Source of the DNA: JAGOMX01 sp041738135
GTDB lineage: Bacteria; Pseudomonadota; Alphaproteobacteria; JAGOMX01
DNA: 64,000 bases
Direction of reading: 5' to 3'
Assembly (NCBI GenBank): GCA_041738135.1
Contig: JBGSQK010000018.1
Span: 82,618-146,617 of the forward strand
Shown here in pieces: positions 53,115 through 61,862 of this stretch. Under the pieces are notes generated by a model, which saw only the letters and a list, made by a program, of their open reading frames with translations, was not told where the DNA came from and made no database searches. Made by a program: the position numbers and the translations under genes. Within the stretch, counting starts at the first letter, position 1, and each line of letters begins with the position of its first letter.

Positions 53115-53611
53115 TGTTGTTTCTCACAAAAAATGGTTAATGTTGCGAAAGTAAGTCCAAATTTTTTCATCTTAGAGATATTGATTGCTCTTCTCTCATC
53201 GATCAAATATATCCAGTCATCAGCATGAAGCCTGATCTCCCGATTGCCTCGATTGAGCTTAATCGTGTAACGCGTATTAATGGCATTTCCCATCCGGACT
53301 CCCTTGGCCTCGCCGACAATATCGTCAGCTGTTCCGGTAAACTTGACATCATCATCAATCCGCCAATCCCAATGTCTTTTAAGAGTACTGCCATCCAAGA
53401 ATTGAAAATCTTCATCTAGGACCCCCGTATTGTTATCCCAAGAACCTTGGATTGTAACAACGAATCTGCTGGTAACTCTTCCAAAAAAATTGGAAATCAG
53501 TCCATATCCGATTACGGTACCAGATAAATAATTTGTAAGATTTAACAACGGCTTTTCATTCTTATATCTTAGTATTTCTTTGTTTTGGTCAGACCAAAAA
53601 GCCATGCTCAT
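53111..53611 (-). CDS. DUF3833 family protein without lipoprotein signal
   Basis: 166 residues. The DUF3833 core is seen: LNYLSGTVIGYGLISNFFG-like start, DEDFQFLDG, GTADDIVGEAKGVRMGNAIN and RLHADDWIYLIDER. The second member of this family in the cluster (59351-59884) has a lipoprotein signal; this one starts directly with a soluble sequence. Function of the family unknown. Overlaps the SDR gene. Confidence 0.88.
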   Translation of the reverse strand: MSMAFWSDQNKEILRYKNEKPLLNLTNYLSGTVIGYGLISNFFGRVTSRFVVTIQGSWDNNTGVLDEDFQFLDGSTLKRHWDWRIDDDVKFTGTADDIVGEAKGVRMGNAINTRYTIKLNRGNREIRLHADDWIYLIDERRAINISKMKKFGLTFATLTIFCEKQQ

Positions 53612-53623
53612 TTTCCCTATGGT

Positions 53624-54880
53624 TTAATTGAATTTACGGTCAGTTACAAATCGATAAATATAAAATCCAGCTATAATTTTGATTACACAGGGTAGGAATG
53701 CATATAAAAATGCCACGGATGCTTCCATGCTATAGCCATATTCCTGCCAGTATTCAGAACGACCGAAATCTATGGAGAAAAAAGCCAATCCGCCGCCCAT
53801 GGCAATTGTCATCTTAGTGATCATTGTCCAAATACCAAATGGGCGAGACGTACCTTTTCCTTCTAAAGTGTCAGCAAGCAAGGCCGGTGGTATGCTCAAG
53901 TCAGCACCCAATGCAAGCCCCGACAAGATGCAAATAAAGCCAAATTCATAAATATCGCCGCCCCTTAAAAAACCAGCCCAGAAAAAAGCAGCCACGGCAA
54001 AAAACATGGACAAAACCCATGTATTTTTCTTGCCGAACTTGGTAGTGATGGCAGGCCATGCTGGCATGCTGATGACGCCGGATATAAAATATAACGCCAG
54101 GAAAAGACCGCTATAAGATTCTGAATGGATCACTTCTTCAAGGTAAAAGAGAAAAAATGCGGCCGGGAAACTGGAAGCGGTATTGCTCAGAAAATAGCCC
54201 AGACAAAGATTTCTGAATGGTTTGTCTTTTAAGACTTCAGACCAAGCAAAAGTGGGTTCGGACTTTTGCGGATGGCTGGCTATTTCAGCTCGAGTGGTTA
54301 GCATGGAAAATATTCCTAAGCTGAATAAAATAATTGAAAAAATAAGACCATAATACATAAAGGCTGCAGGTTGACTAAAATGATTTAATAGCCACGTTAT
54401 GCATATTGAGGTTATAACCACCCCCATTAAGCCCCACCCCTCACGACTCGCAGTCAGCCGTGTTTGAGCTTCGTAATCCTGTGACATGGCGGGCGCCAAC
54501 GCATAATAATTTATAAGGATTGCGCTGTAAGAGGTGTAGACTAAAACCATGAAAACAGTGAACCACAAAGATATTGGCATTATGCCCATAGGTGATAGCA
54601 AACCCATGGTTGCCATCATGAGTAAGGGAATGACACATAAAATGATGGTCGTGCGCTTTATATTTTTTTGAATCAAACGTTCGGAAACAAAGCCCAGAAA
54701 TGGATCTTGCACAGCATCAAAAGTGCGCGTTATTAAAATAAGCGCGCCTAGAATGCTTAAGGATAAACCATAGTTGTCCGCATAAAATTTTGGAACAAAC
54801 ACATACAATGGCAGGCTTAAAGTTGCCAGTGAAAATCCGAAACAACCGTAATTTAGAAAGGGCTTTTTGAAAAACCACAT
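53624..54880 (-). CDS. MFS carrier of the GPH sugar:cation symporter-like type
   Basis: 418 residues with 12 hydrophobic segments. LITRTFDAVQDPFLGFVSER near residue 50 is the MelB/GPH-type N-terminal motif. ALGADLSIPPALLADTLEGKG near 320 is also characteristic. Members of this subgroup co-occur with CFA-like synthases and DUF3833 genes in other alphaproteobacteria. Substrate unknown; a lipid-related role is possible. 3 bases from the synthase gene. Confidence 0.85.
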   Translation of the reverse strand: MWFFKKPFLNYGCFGFSLATLSLPLYVFVPKFYADNYGLSLSILGALILITRTFDAVQDPFLGFVSERLIQKNIKRTTIILCVIPLLMMATMGLLSPMGIMPISLWFTVFMVLVYTSYSAILINYYALAPAMSQDYEAQTRLTASREGWGLMGVVITSICITWLLNHFSQPAAFMYYGLIFSIILFSLGIFSMLTTRAEIASHPQKSEPTFAWSEVLKDKPFRNLCLGYFLSNTASSFPAAFFLFYLEEVIHSESYSGLFLALYFISGVISMPAWPAITTKFGKKNTWVLSMFFAVAAFFWAGFLRGGDIYEFGFICILSGLALGADLSIPPALLADTLEGKGTSRPFGIWTMITKMTIAMGGGLAFFSIDFGRSEYWQEYGYSMEASVAFLYAFLPCVIKIIAGFYIYRFVTDRKFN

Positions 54881-54883
54881 ATC

Positions 54884-56050
54884 TTAAGCTTTTACAAAAT
54901 GAAATTGGCTGACATCAAGCCGTTTGGTTAAAAAACCTGCATAGCAAGAAGCTAAATATAGCCTCCATTTCCTAATAAAGGATTCTGAATAACCCAGCAT
55001 CAATATTTCTTCTTTTGCAGCATCAAAATTAGCAAGCCAGATTTCTAGCGTTCTTGCATAACTTAAACCAAAGTCATAACAATCATCCACTTCAAGTCCA
55101 TGCGCTTGCCCCAGCTTTCTCATAACGGTTTTTGTAGGTAGCATTCCCCCAGGAAAGATATATTTCTGAACGAAATCCGTATGTGTCCGGTAATAATCAA
55201 ACAGATGTTCAGAAATAGAAATTGTTTGAATGATGGCATTTCCTTTGGGCGCAAGATTTCTTGATAATTGTTCGAAATAGCGGCTCCAATATTTTTCGCC
55301 CACGGCCTCAAACATTTCTATACTAACGATACCAGAAAATTGACCGCTTACATCTCTGTAATCTTCCAGTTTGATTTGGGCAAGCTGATTGTATCCGGCT
55401 TTATCCAAGCGCTTCCTTGCGTATTTTGCTTGCTCATGGGATAGGGTTATACCTTTTATATGGGCCCCCTTACGGGCGGCTTGCTCTAAAAACCCGCCCC
55501 AGCCACATCCTATTTCTAAAATGTCCTCACAACCGTCTCCCATCCTAGCGAGAATACGTTGGTATTTTTGCAGCTGAGCCTGCTCCATATTCTCGTCTGC
55601 GTTGAACAAGGCGCTGGAATATGTCATGGAAGGGTCTAGCCACAGGGAATAAAAATCATTACCTAAATCATAATGTTCCGATATGTTTTTCAGGCTTCCT
55701 TGCTTAGAATTGCGGCGTAGTAAATGCTGCAAAGCATAAAAGAAACGGTATAAACCTTGACCGTAAAAGTCCCTCTTAAAATGATCCATATTTAAATGCA
55801 AGCTAGTCATAAATGCTTTAAGATCAGGTGTTGTCCAGTAATCCATCATGTAGGATTCTGCCAAGCCTATATCGCTTTTTGCTGCGACCAGCTCCAGAGC
55901 CCTCCAGTCCTTAAGAATGAATTCAGCATGAGGCCCCTGGTTTGGACCACAAAACATGCGTTCGCTTCCATCGGGCAGAAATATTGTTGAAGTTCCATGC
56001 GTTATTGATTCAAAAGCATTGAAAAGTTTTGTGAGGATTTTATTTCTCAT
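54884..56050 (-). CDS. cyclopropane-fatty-acyl-phospholipid synthase family methyltransferase
   Basis: 388 residues. NISEHYDLGNDFYSLWLDPS and MTYSSALF begin the catalytic domain near residue 125, followed by the SAM-binding motif ILEIGCGWGGFLEQAARKG near 178, GITLSHEQ, VSIEMFEAVGEKYW and YIFPGGMLPT. It modifies double bonds of membrane fatty acids by adding a methylene or methyl group. It overlaps the DUF1365 gene by 11 bases. Confidence 0.94.
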   Translation of the reverse strand: MRNKILTKLFNAFESITHGTSTIFLPDGSERMFCGPNQGPHAEFILKDWRALELVAAKSDIGLAESYMMDYWTTPDLKAFMTSLHLNMDHFKRDFYGQGLYRFFYALQHLLRRNSKQGSLKNISEHYDLGNDFYSLWLDPSMTYSSALFNADENMEQAQLQKYQRILARMGDGCEDILEIGCGWGGFLEQAARKGAHIKGITLSHEQAKYARKRLDKAGYNQLAQIKLEDYRDVSGQFSGIVSIEMFEAVGEKYWSRYFEQLSRNLAPKGNAIIQTISISEHLFDYYRTHTDFVQKYIFPGGMLPTKTVMRKLGQAHGLEVDDCYDFGLSYARTLEIWLANFDAAKEEILMLGYSESFIRKWRLYLASCYAGFLTKRLDVSQFHFVKA

Positions 56051-56831
56051 TCTTTTTTCCTGAAATTGTTGTAAAAACCTCAGTTGGCGGCTTTGGTTTT
56101 GGAAAATATTTTAGACCTTTTACCCATAAAATGATAGCCTGATAATGTATCAATAGTGTGGTTTTAAATGTCCAGAGTGGAATTTTTAAAAGCCAAGTAA
56201 ACAATTTTTTATGCGTTAGAGGGTACAAATTTCCCACCATAGATGTGAGCAGCATAACCTGACCATCCACCAGATAGGTTATCCAGGCGCTGAATTTATG
56301 ATCATTCCATTTAAAACGGAATTGGTAATGACCTTTAACTTCAAAAAAGGGCGAGACATGCAAGGCCTTCTTCGCATGCAAGACATCCTCTGACGATATG
56401 GGCGTTTGATCATCTTTGACGATTATGTAAGTGTGTGGTTCGCCATAGGTATTGTGTACTTCTGCCAAGACAGCCATTAAATTGCTTGATTTATCAAGGA
56501 CCAGAAAAAAACTGATTGGATTAAACGTATAAAAGAATACGCGTGGAGATGTGATGACGATGATGTCGGCAACATCTGATATATCTAATTCCACATTTTT
56601 TATAGCATCCAAAACCCAATCCAAAAGATTTATTGAATTGTAATGCCCCAGATCATTTTCATAAAATGCAAAAAAATTAGGTTTGTTAACAGAAAAGCAC
56701 CATTTTTTTAACTTGCTCAAGTCATAAAGTGAAAACGCCGTATAGTTTTGCCTGTATAAAAATTTATTTTGTATGGGGTTTAGACGTTTGTGGACGATTT
56801 TGGCCTCGAAGATTTTTGGTTCTATTGCCAT
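56040..56831 (-). CDS. DUF1365 family protein
   Basis: 263 residues. AIEPKIFEAKIVHKRLNPIQ followed by NKFLYRQNYTAF is the family start (usually ...H.R..P..h.F.Y), and FYTFNPISFFLVLDKSSNLM, EVHNTYGEPHTYII, KKALHVSPFFEVKGHYQFRF complete it. These proteins accompany FAD-dependent amine-oxidase-like proteins and CFA synthases, as here. Exact reaction unknown. Overlaps both neighbours. Confidence 0.92.
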   Translation of the reverse strand: MAIEPKIFEAKIVHKRLNPIQNKFLYRQNYTAFSLYDLSKLKKWCFSVNKPNFFAFYENDLGHYNSINLLDWVLDAIKNVELDISDVADIIVITSPRVFFYTFNPISFFLVLDKSSNLMAVLAEVHNTYGEPHTYIIVKDDQTPISSEDVLHAKKALHVSPFFEVKGHYQFRFKWNDHKFSAWITYLVDGQVMLLTSMVGNLYPLTHKKLFTWLLKIPLWTFKTTLLIHYQAIILWVKGLKYFPKPKPPTEVFTTISGKKNEK

Positions 56832-58069
56832 GGCGCGCTGACTCCAAAGCTATTTGCAACCTTAAGGGCAGACCATAAACCATCTTCATGAAATCCATTC
56901 CTCATGTAAGCACCTGCATACCATGTGTTGTTTTTGCCTTGTATGGATTGCAAATACGACTGTGCAATGCAAGCTTTATTGGAAAAGAACGGATGAGAAA
57001 ATTCAAATTCTTGCCATACTTTGGAAGCCTCTGGTGGCTTATCTGGATTTAGCGTCACCAATACCGGCGTTGCTGTTTCTAGATTTTGCAACCGATTGAT
57101 CCAATAAGTGATTGATGATTTTTGTTCTTTGCTATCCCCCAAATACACCCAGCTTGCCCAAGCATTTTTTGTTCGGGGCATAAACGCGACATCTGAATGC
57201 AAATAGCCTTTATTCTTGATATAAGGGATGGCCTCCAGGGATTGTTTTTCTTCCATTTCGGGGTTTTGTAAAATACTCAGAACCTGATCTGAATGGCATG
57301 CAAAAACGACTGCGTCAAATTCTTCTGAATTTTCACTTTTAGTGGTTACAGTAATGTGCTCTTTTTTTCTATATATAGCAGAAACTTCATCATGAACTAG
57401 GCTTCCTTTAAATTGAGCTAATAATTTATCAACGTAAGCGCGACTGCTGTTAGAGACCGTATACCATTGTGGTTGATTATACATGGATAGCAGGCCATGG
57501 TTATCAAAGAACCTTAAAATAAAAAGTGCTGAAAATTGACCAATATTTCCGGACGCTGTACTCCATATGGCGCCTGCCATAGGGTAGAAGAAATACCTTC
57601 TAAAAGCATCACCTAGACCTAACCGATCGAGGAATTGTTCAGCGGTAATCGTTTCATCCAGATCAGCAATATGTTTGCGTGCCGATGACATAAATTTCAG
57701 GATGTCATAAGATAATTTTAAAAATCTTGGGTTATATAAATTCGACCGCTGTGCAAAAAAAGAATTTAAATCTGACGAAGCATATTCCATAGCACCTTTA
57801 TCAAGACTCAAGCCAAATGACATATTAGATTTTTCCGTCTGAACGCCCAAATGCTCGAAAAGCGCAACCAGATTTGGATACGTTCGGTCATTATAGACCA
57901 AGAAACCCACATCCACAGGCTTATGAAGATCCGCTAAGGGCAGGGAAAATGACTTACAATGGCCACCAACCTCTTGTTCTTTTTCATAAAGTACAACTTG
58001 ATGTTGGTATGACAGTAACCAAGCGCAACTAAGCCCACCTATGCCAGAACCTATTACAGCAATTTTCAT
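56822..58069 (-). CDS. FAD-dependent amine-oxidase-like oxidoreductase
   Basis: About 415 residues from ATG at 58069 (MKIAVIGSGIGGLSCAWLL); an ATG at 58084 is also in frame and has a poorly placed ribosome binding site. The dinucleotide motif is at the extreme N terminus, LYEKEQEVGGHCKSF follows, and NTWYAGAYMRNGFHEDGLWS near the C terminus is the FAD contact region. Family members modify fatty acyl chains or related lipids next to CFA synthases. Overlaps DUF1365 by 10 bases. Upstream lies a 184-base AT-rich gap probably holding the operon promoter. Confidence 0.9.
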   Translation of the reverse strand: MKIAVIGSGIGGLSCAWLLSYQHQVVLYEKEQEVGGHCKSFSLPLADLHKPVDVGFLVYNDRTYPNLVALFEHLGVQTEKSNMSFGLSLDKGAMEYASSDLNSFFAQRSNLYNPRFLKLSYDILKFMSSARKHIADLDETITAEQFLDRLGLGDAFRRYFFYPMAGAIWSTASGNIGQFSALFILRFFDNHGLLSMYNQPQWYTVSNSSRAYVDKLLAQFKGSLVHDEVSAIYRKKEHITVTTKSENSEEFDAVVFACHSDQVLSILQNPEMEEKQSLEAIPYIKNKGYLHSDVAFMPRTKNAWASWVYLGDSKEQKSSITYWINRLQNLETATPVLVTLNPDKPPEASKVWQEFEFSHPFFSNKACIAQSYLQSIQGKNNTWYAGAYMRNGFHEDGLWSALKVANSFGVSAPWQ

Positions 58070-58268
58070 AACCAGACCATGCATCCCTTTTGATATAACT
58101 TATTGTGTTGATATCATATGTAATGAACATTGTAAAATGGTATATAACCAAAAAATTTTAAGTACATTAACAAATATAGTTTAATTATATCCTAATTTAT
58201 AAACAATAAAATTAGTTTATATAATAAAATTATATTGGCATAACATGCTTCATATGTTAATATAAATT

Positions 58269-58541
58269 ATGTTTAACATTAGTAGGTATGTGCTTATGTT
58301 TCGCAAAATGTGGGAATCTTTAATGAATTCTAAGAACAACTCAATTAAAGAACTGCCTAAAGCTGTTCGGCTACAAATAATGATCAGCTTGTCTTTTATG
58401 TGGTCTCTAATTTTTGCTTTAAGTCTTGGTATTATAAATTTATTTCCTCAACTAGTTATTGTTCATATTGCATTGTTGGGAATGGGGCTTTTTGGAACTA
58501 GTTGGTTATTAAGTATCTTTAATAAGGACAAGAATAAATGA
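58269..58541 (+). CDS. small two-helix membrane protein
   Basis: Up to 90 residues (internal ATGs at residues 10, 14 and 19 are alternative starts). Two hydrophobic helices near 35-58 and 61-82. No family recognised. Its stop overlaps the start of the YajC-like gene (ATGA), so both are co-translated. Position inside an otherwise minus-strand cluster is unusual. Confidence 0.6.
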   Translation: MFNISRYVLMFRKMWESLMNSKNNSIKELPKAVRLQIMISLSFMWSLIFALSLGIINLFPQLVIVHIALLGMGLFGTSWLLSIFNKDKNK

Positions 58542-58804
58542 ATGATATTTTTGTGGCCCTTTCAGTATTTAGTTTGTTCTTCTTACTGCTATTCTTTATT
58601 CTTGTAAAGCCACAAATGGACAGATTAGAAGCTCATAAAATCTTTGTTAAATCATTAAAAGTTGGGGACAGGGTCATTACTGCTGGTGGTTTAGTCGGCA
58701 ACATCATAGATTTTCCAGATGAAGGATATGTGAATCTGGAAATAGCTAAAGGCTTAATTGTTTTGGTCGCACGAGATCAAATTTACGAAAGCTATACAAA
58801 TTAG
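58538..58804 (+). CDS. second YajC-like protein
   Basis: 88 residues. A membrane helix (LFFLLLFFILV) followed by KPQMDRLEAHKIFVKSLKVG and DRVITAGGLVGNI is the same architecture as YajC (helix, RPQQKK-like basic turn, GDRVVTVGG). It lacks the lysine-rich C-terminal tail of the yajC product. Translationally coupled to the preceding two-helix protein rather than to secD/secF. Ends overlap the convergent chalcone-isomerase-like gene by 4 bases. Confidence 0.85.
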   Translation: MNDIFVALSVFSLFFLLLFFILVKPQMDRLEAHKIFVKSLKVGDRVITAGGLVGNIIDFPDEGYVNLEIAKGLIVLVARDQIYESYTN

Positions 58805-59340
58805 CCTTTAAACCCATTCAATAACTGTTCTCTTACTTCTGGTCTTTCTGTTTGGGGAGAAAGCCATATATTTGAGAAATATTTTGCGAAAGTGGTGTCG
58901 TTAATAAGCCCGGTCTTGGTTCCATTATAAAAGAACATCACCCCCGCAGGATCAAAGTAGGCTGTGATTCTATCGCCTGATTTCACGGTTGGGAAGGCCT
59001 TGATAAGTTTAGTTCGGTATGATTCAAGTTCTGAGACAGGAGCGCCTAAGCGCATCATTTCCTTGATCGTTTTGTCAACCAGATCGTCCGTTGTAAATTC
59101 CATGAGATATAGGATACTTAAAGCATAGGCATGATCTGCACCCCACTTATCCTTATCTGTCCAAAGGGATATCTTGTATACATCCATCAAAAACCAGCTG
59201 AGAGTTGATTCTCCATAGGCTCGCTGGCTCTTGAAAAGAGGTTTTAGCTCTTCAGGTTTGTCAGCCGCCATTAATGGCGGACAACTTAACTGCGAAAATG
59301 TAAAAATGCTAAAGATCAATAATAAAGTGCTTTTTTTCAT
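58801..59340 (-). CDS. exported chalcone-isomerase-like protein
   Basis: 179 residues from ATG at 59340. A signal peptide (STLLLIFSIFTFSQLSCPPLM-type, ending AA-D) precedes the fold: GESTLSWFLMDVYKISLWTD, ALSILYLMEFTTDDLVDKTI and SGDRITAYFDPAGVMFFYNG, the usual chalcone-isomerase-like (PF16036) order. These proteins probably bind fatty-acid-like ligands in the periplasm. Paired with the DUF3833 lipoprotein gene (10-base gap). Confidence 0.88.
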   Translation of the reverse strand: MKKSTLLLIFSIFTFSQLSCPPLMAADKPEELKPLFKSQRAYGESTLSWFLMDVYKISLWTDKDKWGADHAYALSILYLMEFTTDDLVDKTIKEMMRLGAPVSELESYRTKLIKAFPTVKSGDRITAYFDPAGVMFFYNGTKTGLINDTTFAKYFSNIWLSPQTERPEVREQLLNGFKG

Positions 59341-59350
59341 CTTTACCAAC

Positions 59351-59884
59351 TCATGACGCTTTTCTGATCACTAAAAACAACTCCCCGACCTTGATACCGA
59401 ATTTATTCATGGACGTTCGATTGAGTACAGTTTTTTCATCCATGAGGTACATCCAGTCATCCATGGATAGATCTATGGTCGAGTCCCCGTAAGGCACCCT
59501 TAAAATGTATTTCATATTTACAGCGTTACCCAACTGCCTGCCTTCGGAGGCGCCCACCACATCGTGAGCGGTTCCGGAAAATTCGAAATCATTTTTTAAT
59601 GTCAGAAGCCAAGTCCGCTGACTTTTTTCGCCATCCTTAAAGATAAAGTCTTCCTTTAAGGTAATCACATTTCCATTTTGCTCGCCGTGTAGGTCTGCAT
59701 GAAAATAACGGGTAGGGTTCCCAGAAAAGCCATAGACAATACCCTCAGCCTTGAGCGGGCCTTTAAAGAATTCTGAAAGGCTAAAAGTCGGCTTCATGAT
59801 CTTGTGGTCTTCAATTCGCTGTTCGGAACAACCAGACATTACCAAACATAGGACCGTAAGGCTTATATACTTAAAAATAGCCAT
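59351..59884 (-). CDS. DUF3833 lipoprotein
   Basis: 177 residues. Lipoprotein signal with CLVMSGC (Cys near residue 19), then the family sequence FKGPLKAEGIVYGFSGNPTR, GTAHDVVGASEGRQLGNAVN and LSMDDWMYLMDEKTVLNR. AGGTC lies near the ATG. It appears to be the periplasmic partner of the chalcone-isomerase-like protein and a paralogue of the protein at 53111-53611. Confidence 0.9.
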   Translation of the reverse strand: MAIFKYISLTVLCLVMSGCSEQRIEDHKIMKPTFSLSEFFKGPLKAEGIVYGFSGNPTRYFHADLHGEQNGNVITLKEDFIFKDGEKSQRTWLLTLKNDFEFSGTAHDVVGASEGRQLGNAVNMKYILRVPYGDSTIDLSMDDWMYLMDEKTVLNRTSMNKFGIKVGELFLVIRKAS

Positions 59885-60209
59885 TATATTAGACCTCCTG
59901 TATGATAATAATTATACAACAATTTGTCGTATTTATAAAAACTAATTTATATTGTAGAATTTTGTAAGGCTTAATTAAACCAAATAACTATTATTATATA
60001 CCTGAATCTATTTATGATTGATCGGTTTGGTCAGCTTTCAAGGCTGGACTCCAGCAATGAAGTCCAGCTTTCAGCTTTTCACCATCATAGCAGAATAGGG
60101 ATTAATTAATAGTTGTCAAAAAAACATCAAAAAACCATTAAATTAAATAATAATTAATTATTGAGGTTTACTATAGTTATATAGTGGTATGTAAAGGATT
60201 CAATTTTTT
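59885..60209. other. divergent intergenic region with a hairpin
   Basis: This 325-base AT-rich gap separates divergent genes. The only clear structure is GCTGGACT (60043-60050) pairing with AGTCCAGC (60061-60068), extendable by three weaker pairs. It may be a small terminator-like hairpin or a regulatory stem. No gene was found in it. Confidence 0.5.
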
Positions 60210-61655
60210 ATGACTGAATTCTCATCAGAAATTAGCATAGAGATTTTAGAAGGTGTAGGTTTTTCGAACCTGAAAACGCAAGAAATCAACTTTACTGGCT
60301 TGCCTGTAGCCCATAACCTGAGCTTCCCTATTGACGAAATAATGGCTGGTGTCCAAGGGGCGTTTGGCGCTTTAATTGTAGAAATCTGGAAACTAAAGAC
60401 TGGTGAAGAGCAAATGGTCACTATCGATATTTTTCATGCTTATATATCAATATCTGCAACCCTATTTGTGAATCAGGAAGGATATTTTTTAACGCCTTGG
60501 GATCATCATTATCCGACTGTAGGCCTTTATAAAACAAAAGATGGGAGAGATATCTTCTTGCATGGTGGTCATTCGTCGCTACGGGACAAAATATTGAATG
60601 TATTACACTCCCCCAATGATCCACAGCATATTACTGCCGCAGTTCTAAAAAGGGATGCGCTCGAACTAGAAGAAGCGATCGCAGCAGCGGCGGGGTGTGC
60701 TGCTGTTGTGAGAGACAAGGATGAATGGCTAAAACACCCCCAAGGAGCACTACTAAATCAGAAGCCAGTTCTCAGTATTGAGAAGAAGGTTAACTCAGTG
60801 CCAGAGCCTTTTCCTAACGGGCCAAGGCCCCTTTCTGGAATCAGGGTATTAGATCTAACTCATGTTATTGCGGCACCAACTTGTAGTCGTATATTGGCCG
60901 AGCATGGAGCAGACGTACTACATGTAACTAGTCCCCATTTGCCAGGCATCCCCCCTTTTGTAATGGATACAGGTCACGGAAAAAGACAAGCTTATGCTGA
61001 TCTTCGCCAGCCAGAGGATCTGGCGCAGTTTAAGAAACTCTTATCAGAAGCTGATGTATTTATAGAAGGTTGGCGACCAAATATCATGGCTAAATTTGGC
61101 CTTACGCCTGAAGAAGTTCAAAAAATAAGACCTGGAATTATCCATGTTACTTTTAGTGCATATGGTCTAGATGGACCTTGGAAGGATCGAGCTGGCTGGG
61201 AGCAGTTGTCACAAGCCGTAACTGGGATTATTGATAGCAATTCTTTTATGATTTCAACACCAAATGGACCAGTGAAATTCATATCAGATACTATTACCAC
61301 CCATGGCCTTTTTATCTGTGACTATCTCAGTGGATATTTAGGCGCAACGGCAGCTCTAGCAGCCTTGATCAAACGTCATAATGAAGGAGGGGGATACTAT
61401 GCACATATAGCCTTAGCTCGATCTGGTATGTGGGCTATATCCAAGCCTGCTAGCCAACCCGTTGAAAGAAGACCCCTTAAGCTGCCTTTGGATAGACCTG
61501 AGTTTGAACAGTATCTGGCTCATTCACATGGTCCCTATGGAAAAGTTGAGTTTCTTGCTCCATCAATCCAGCTAAGTAAAACACCTCCAATTCTTGATCT
61601 GCCTGTATCTCCCCATGGATCTGGCAAGCTTGAGTGGCTGAAGAAGAGTGTTTAG
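60210..61655 (+). CDS. class III CoA-transferase (CaiB/BaiF family)
   Basis: 481 residues. GPRPLSGIRVLDLTHVIAAP followed by TCSRILAEHGADVLHVTSP near residue 208 is the central CaiB/BaiF motif. DADVFIEGWRPNIMAKFGLT-like sequence and IIHVTFSAYGLDGPWKDRAG follow. An N-terminal ~200 residues resemble a second, partial CoA-transferase half (IDEIMAGVQGAFGALIVEIW). It moves CoA between organic acids; substrate unknown. The 207 bases after it (61656-61862) hold nothing recognisable. Confidence 0.9.
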   Translation: MTEFSSEISIEILEGVGFSNLKTQEINFTGLPVAHNLSFPIDEIMAGVQGAFGALIVEIWKLKTGEEQMVTIDIFHAYISISATLFVNQEGYFLTPWDHHYPTVGLYKTKDGRDIFLHGGHSSLRDKILNVLHSPNDPQHITAAVLKRDALELEEAIAAAAGCAAVVRDKDEWLKHPQGALLNQKPVLSIEKKVNSVPEPFPNGPRPLSGIRVLDLTHVIAAPTCSRILAEHGADVLHVTSPHLPGIPPFVMDTGHGKRQAYADLRQPEDLAQFKKLLSEADVFIEGWRPNIMAKFGLTPEEVQKIRPGIIHVTFSAYGLDGPWKDRAGWEQLSQAVTGIIDSNSFMISTPNGPVKFISDTITTHGLFICDYLSGYLGATAALAALIKRHNEGGGYYAHIALARSGMWAISKPASQPVERRPLKLPLDRPEFEQYLAHSHGPYGKVEFLAPSIQLSKTPPILDLPVSPHGSGKLEWLKKSV

Positions 61656-61862
61656 TGCCCTTGCCCGTAAATCCAAATTATTCTTCTTTCTCTGTGACAT
61701 CGCTAATATATTCTGTGCCGGCGCCATCAAAGTACGATGTCACATGGTTTTGGCTATAAATATTCTGGCAATAGTTATTCATCCCGCAAACTCCCTGTGT
61801 ATGAGCTTTAAATCATATTTAATTGAGATATGATTAGAATTTAGTCGACGTCATTTTATTAT

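Noticed and set aside
61648..61833. Small gene after the CoA-transferase
   Set aside because: Overlaps the CoA-transferase end, has no ribosome binding site, and its product shows no family motif.
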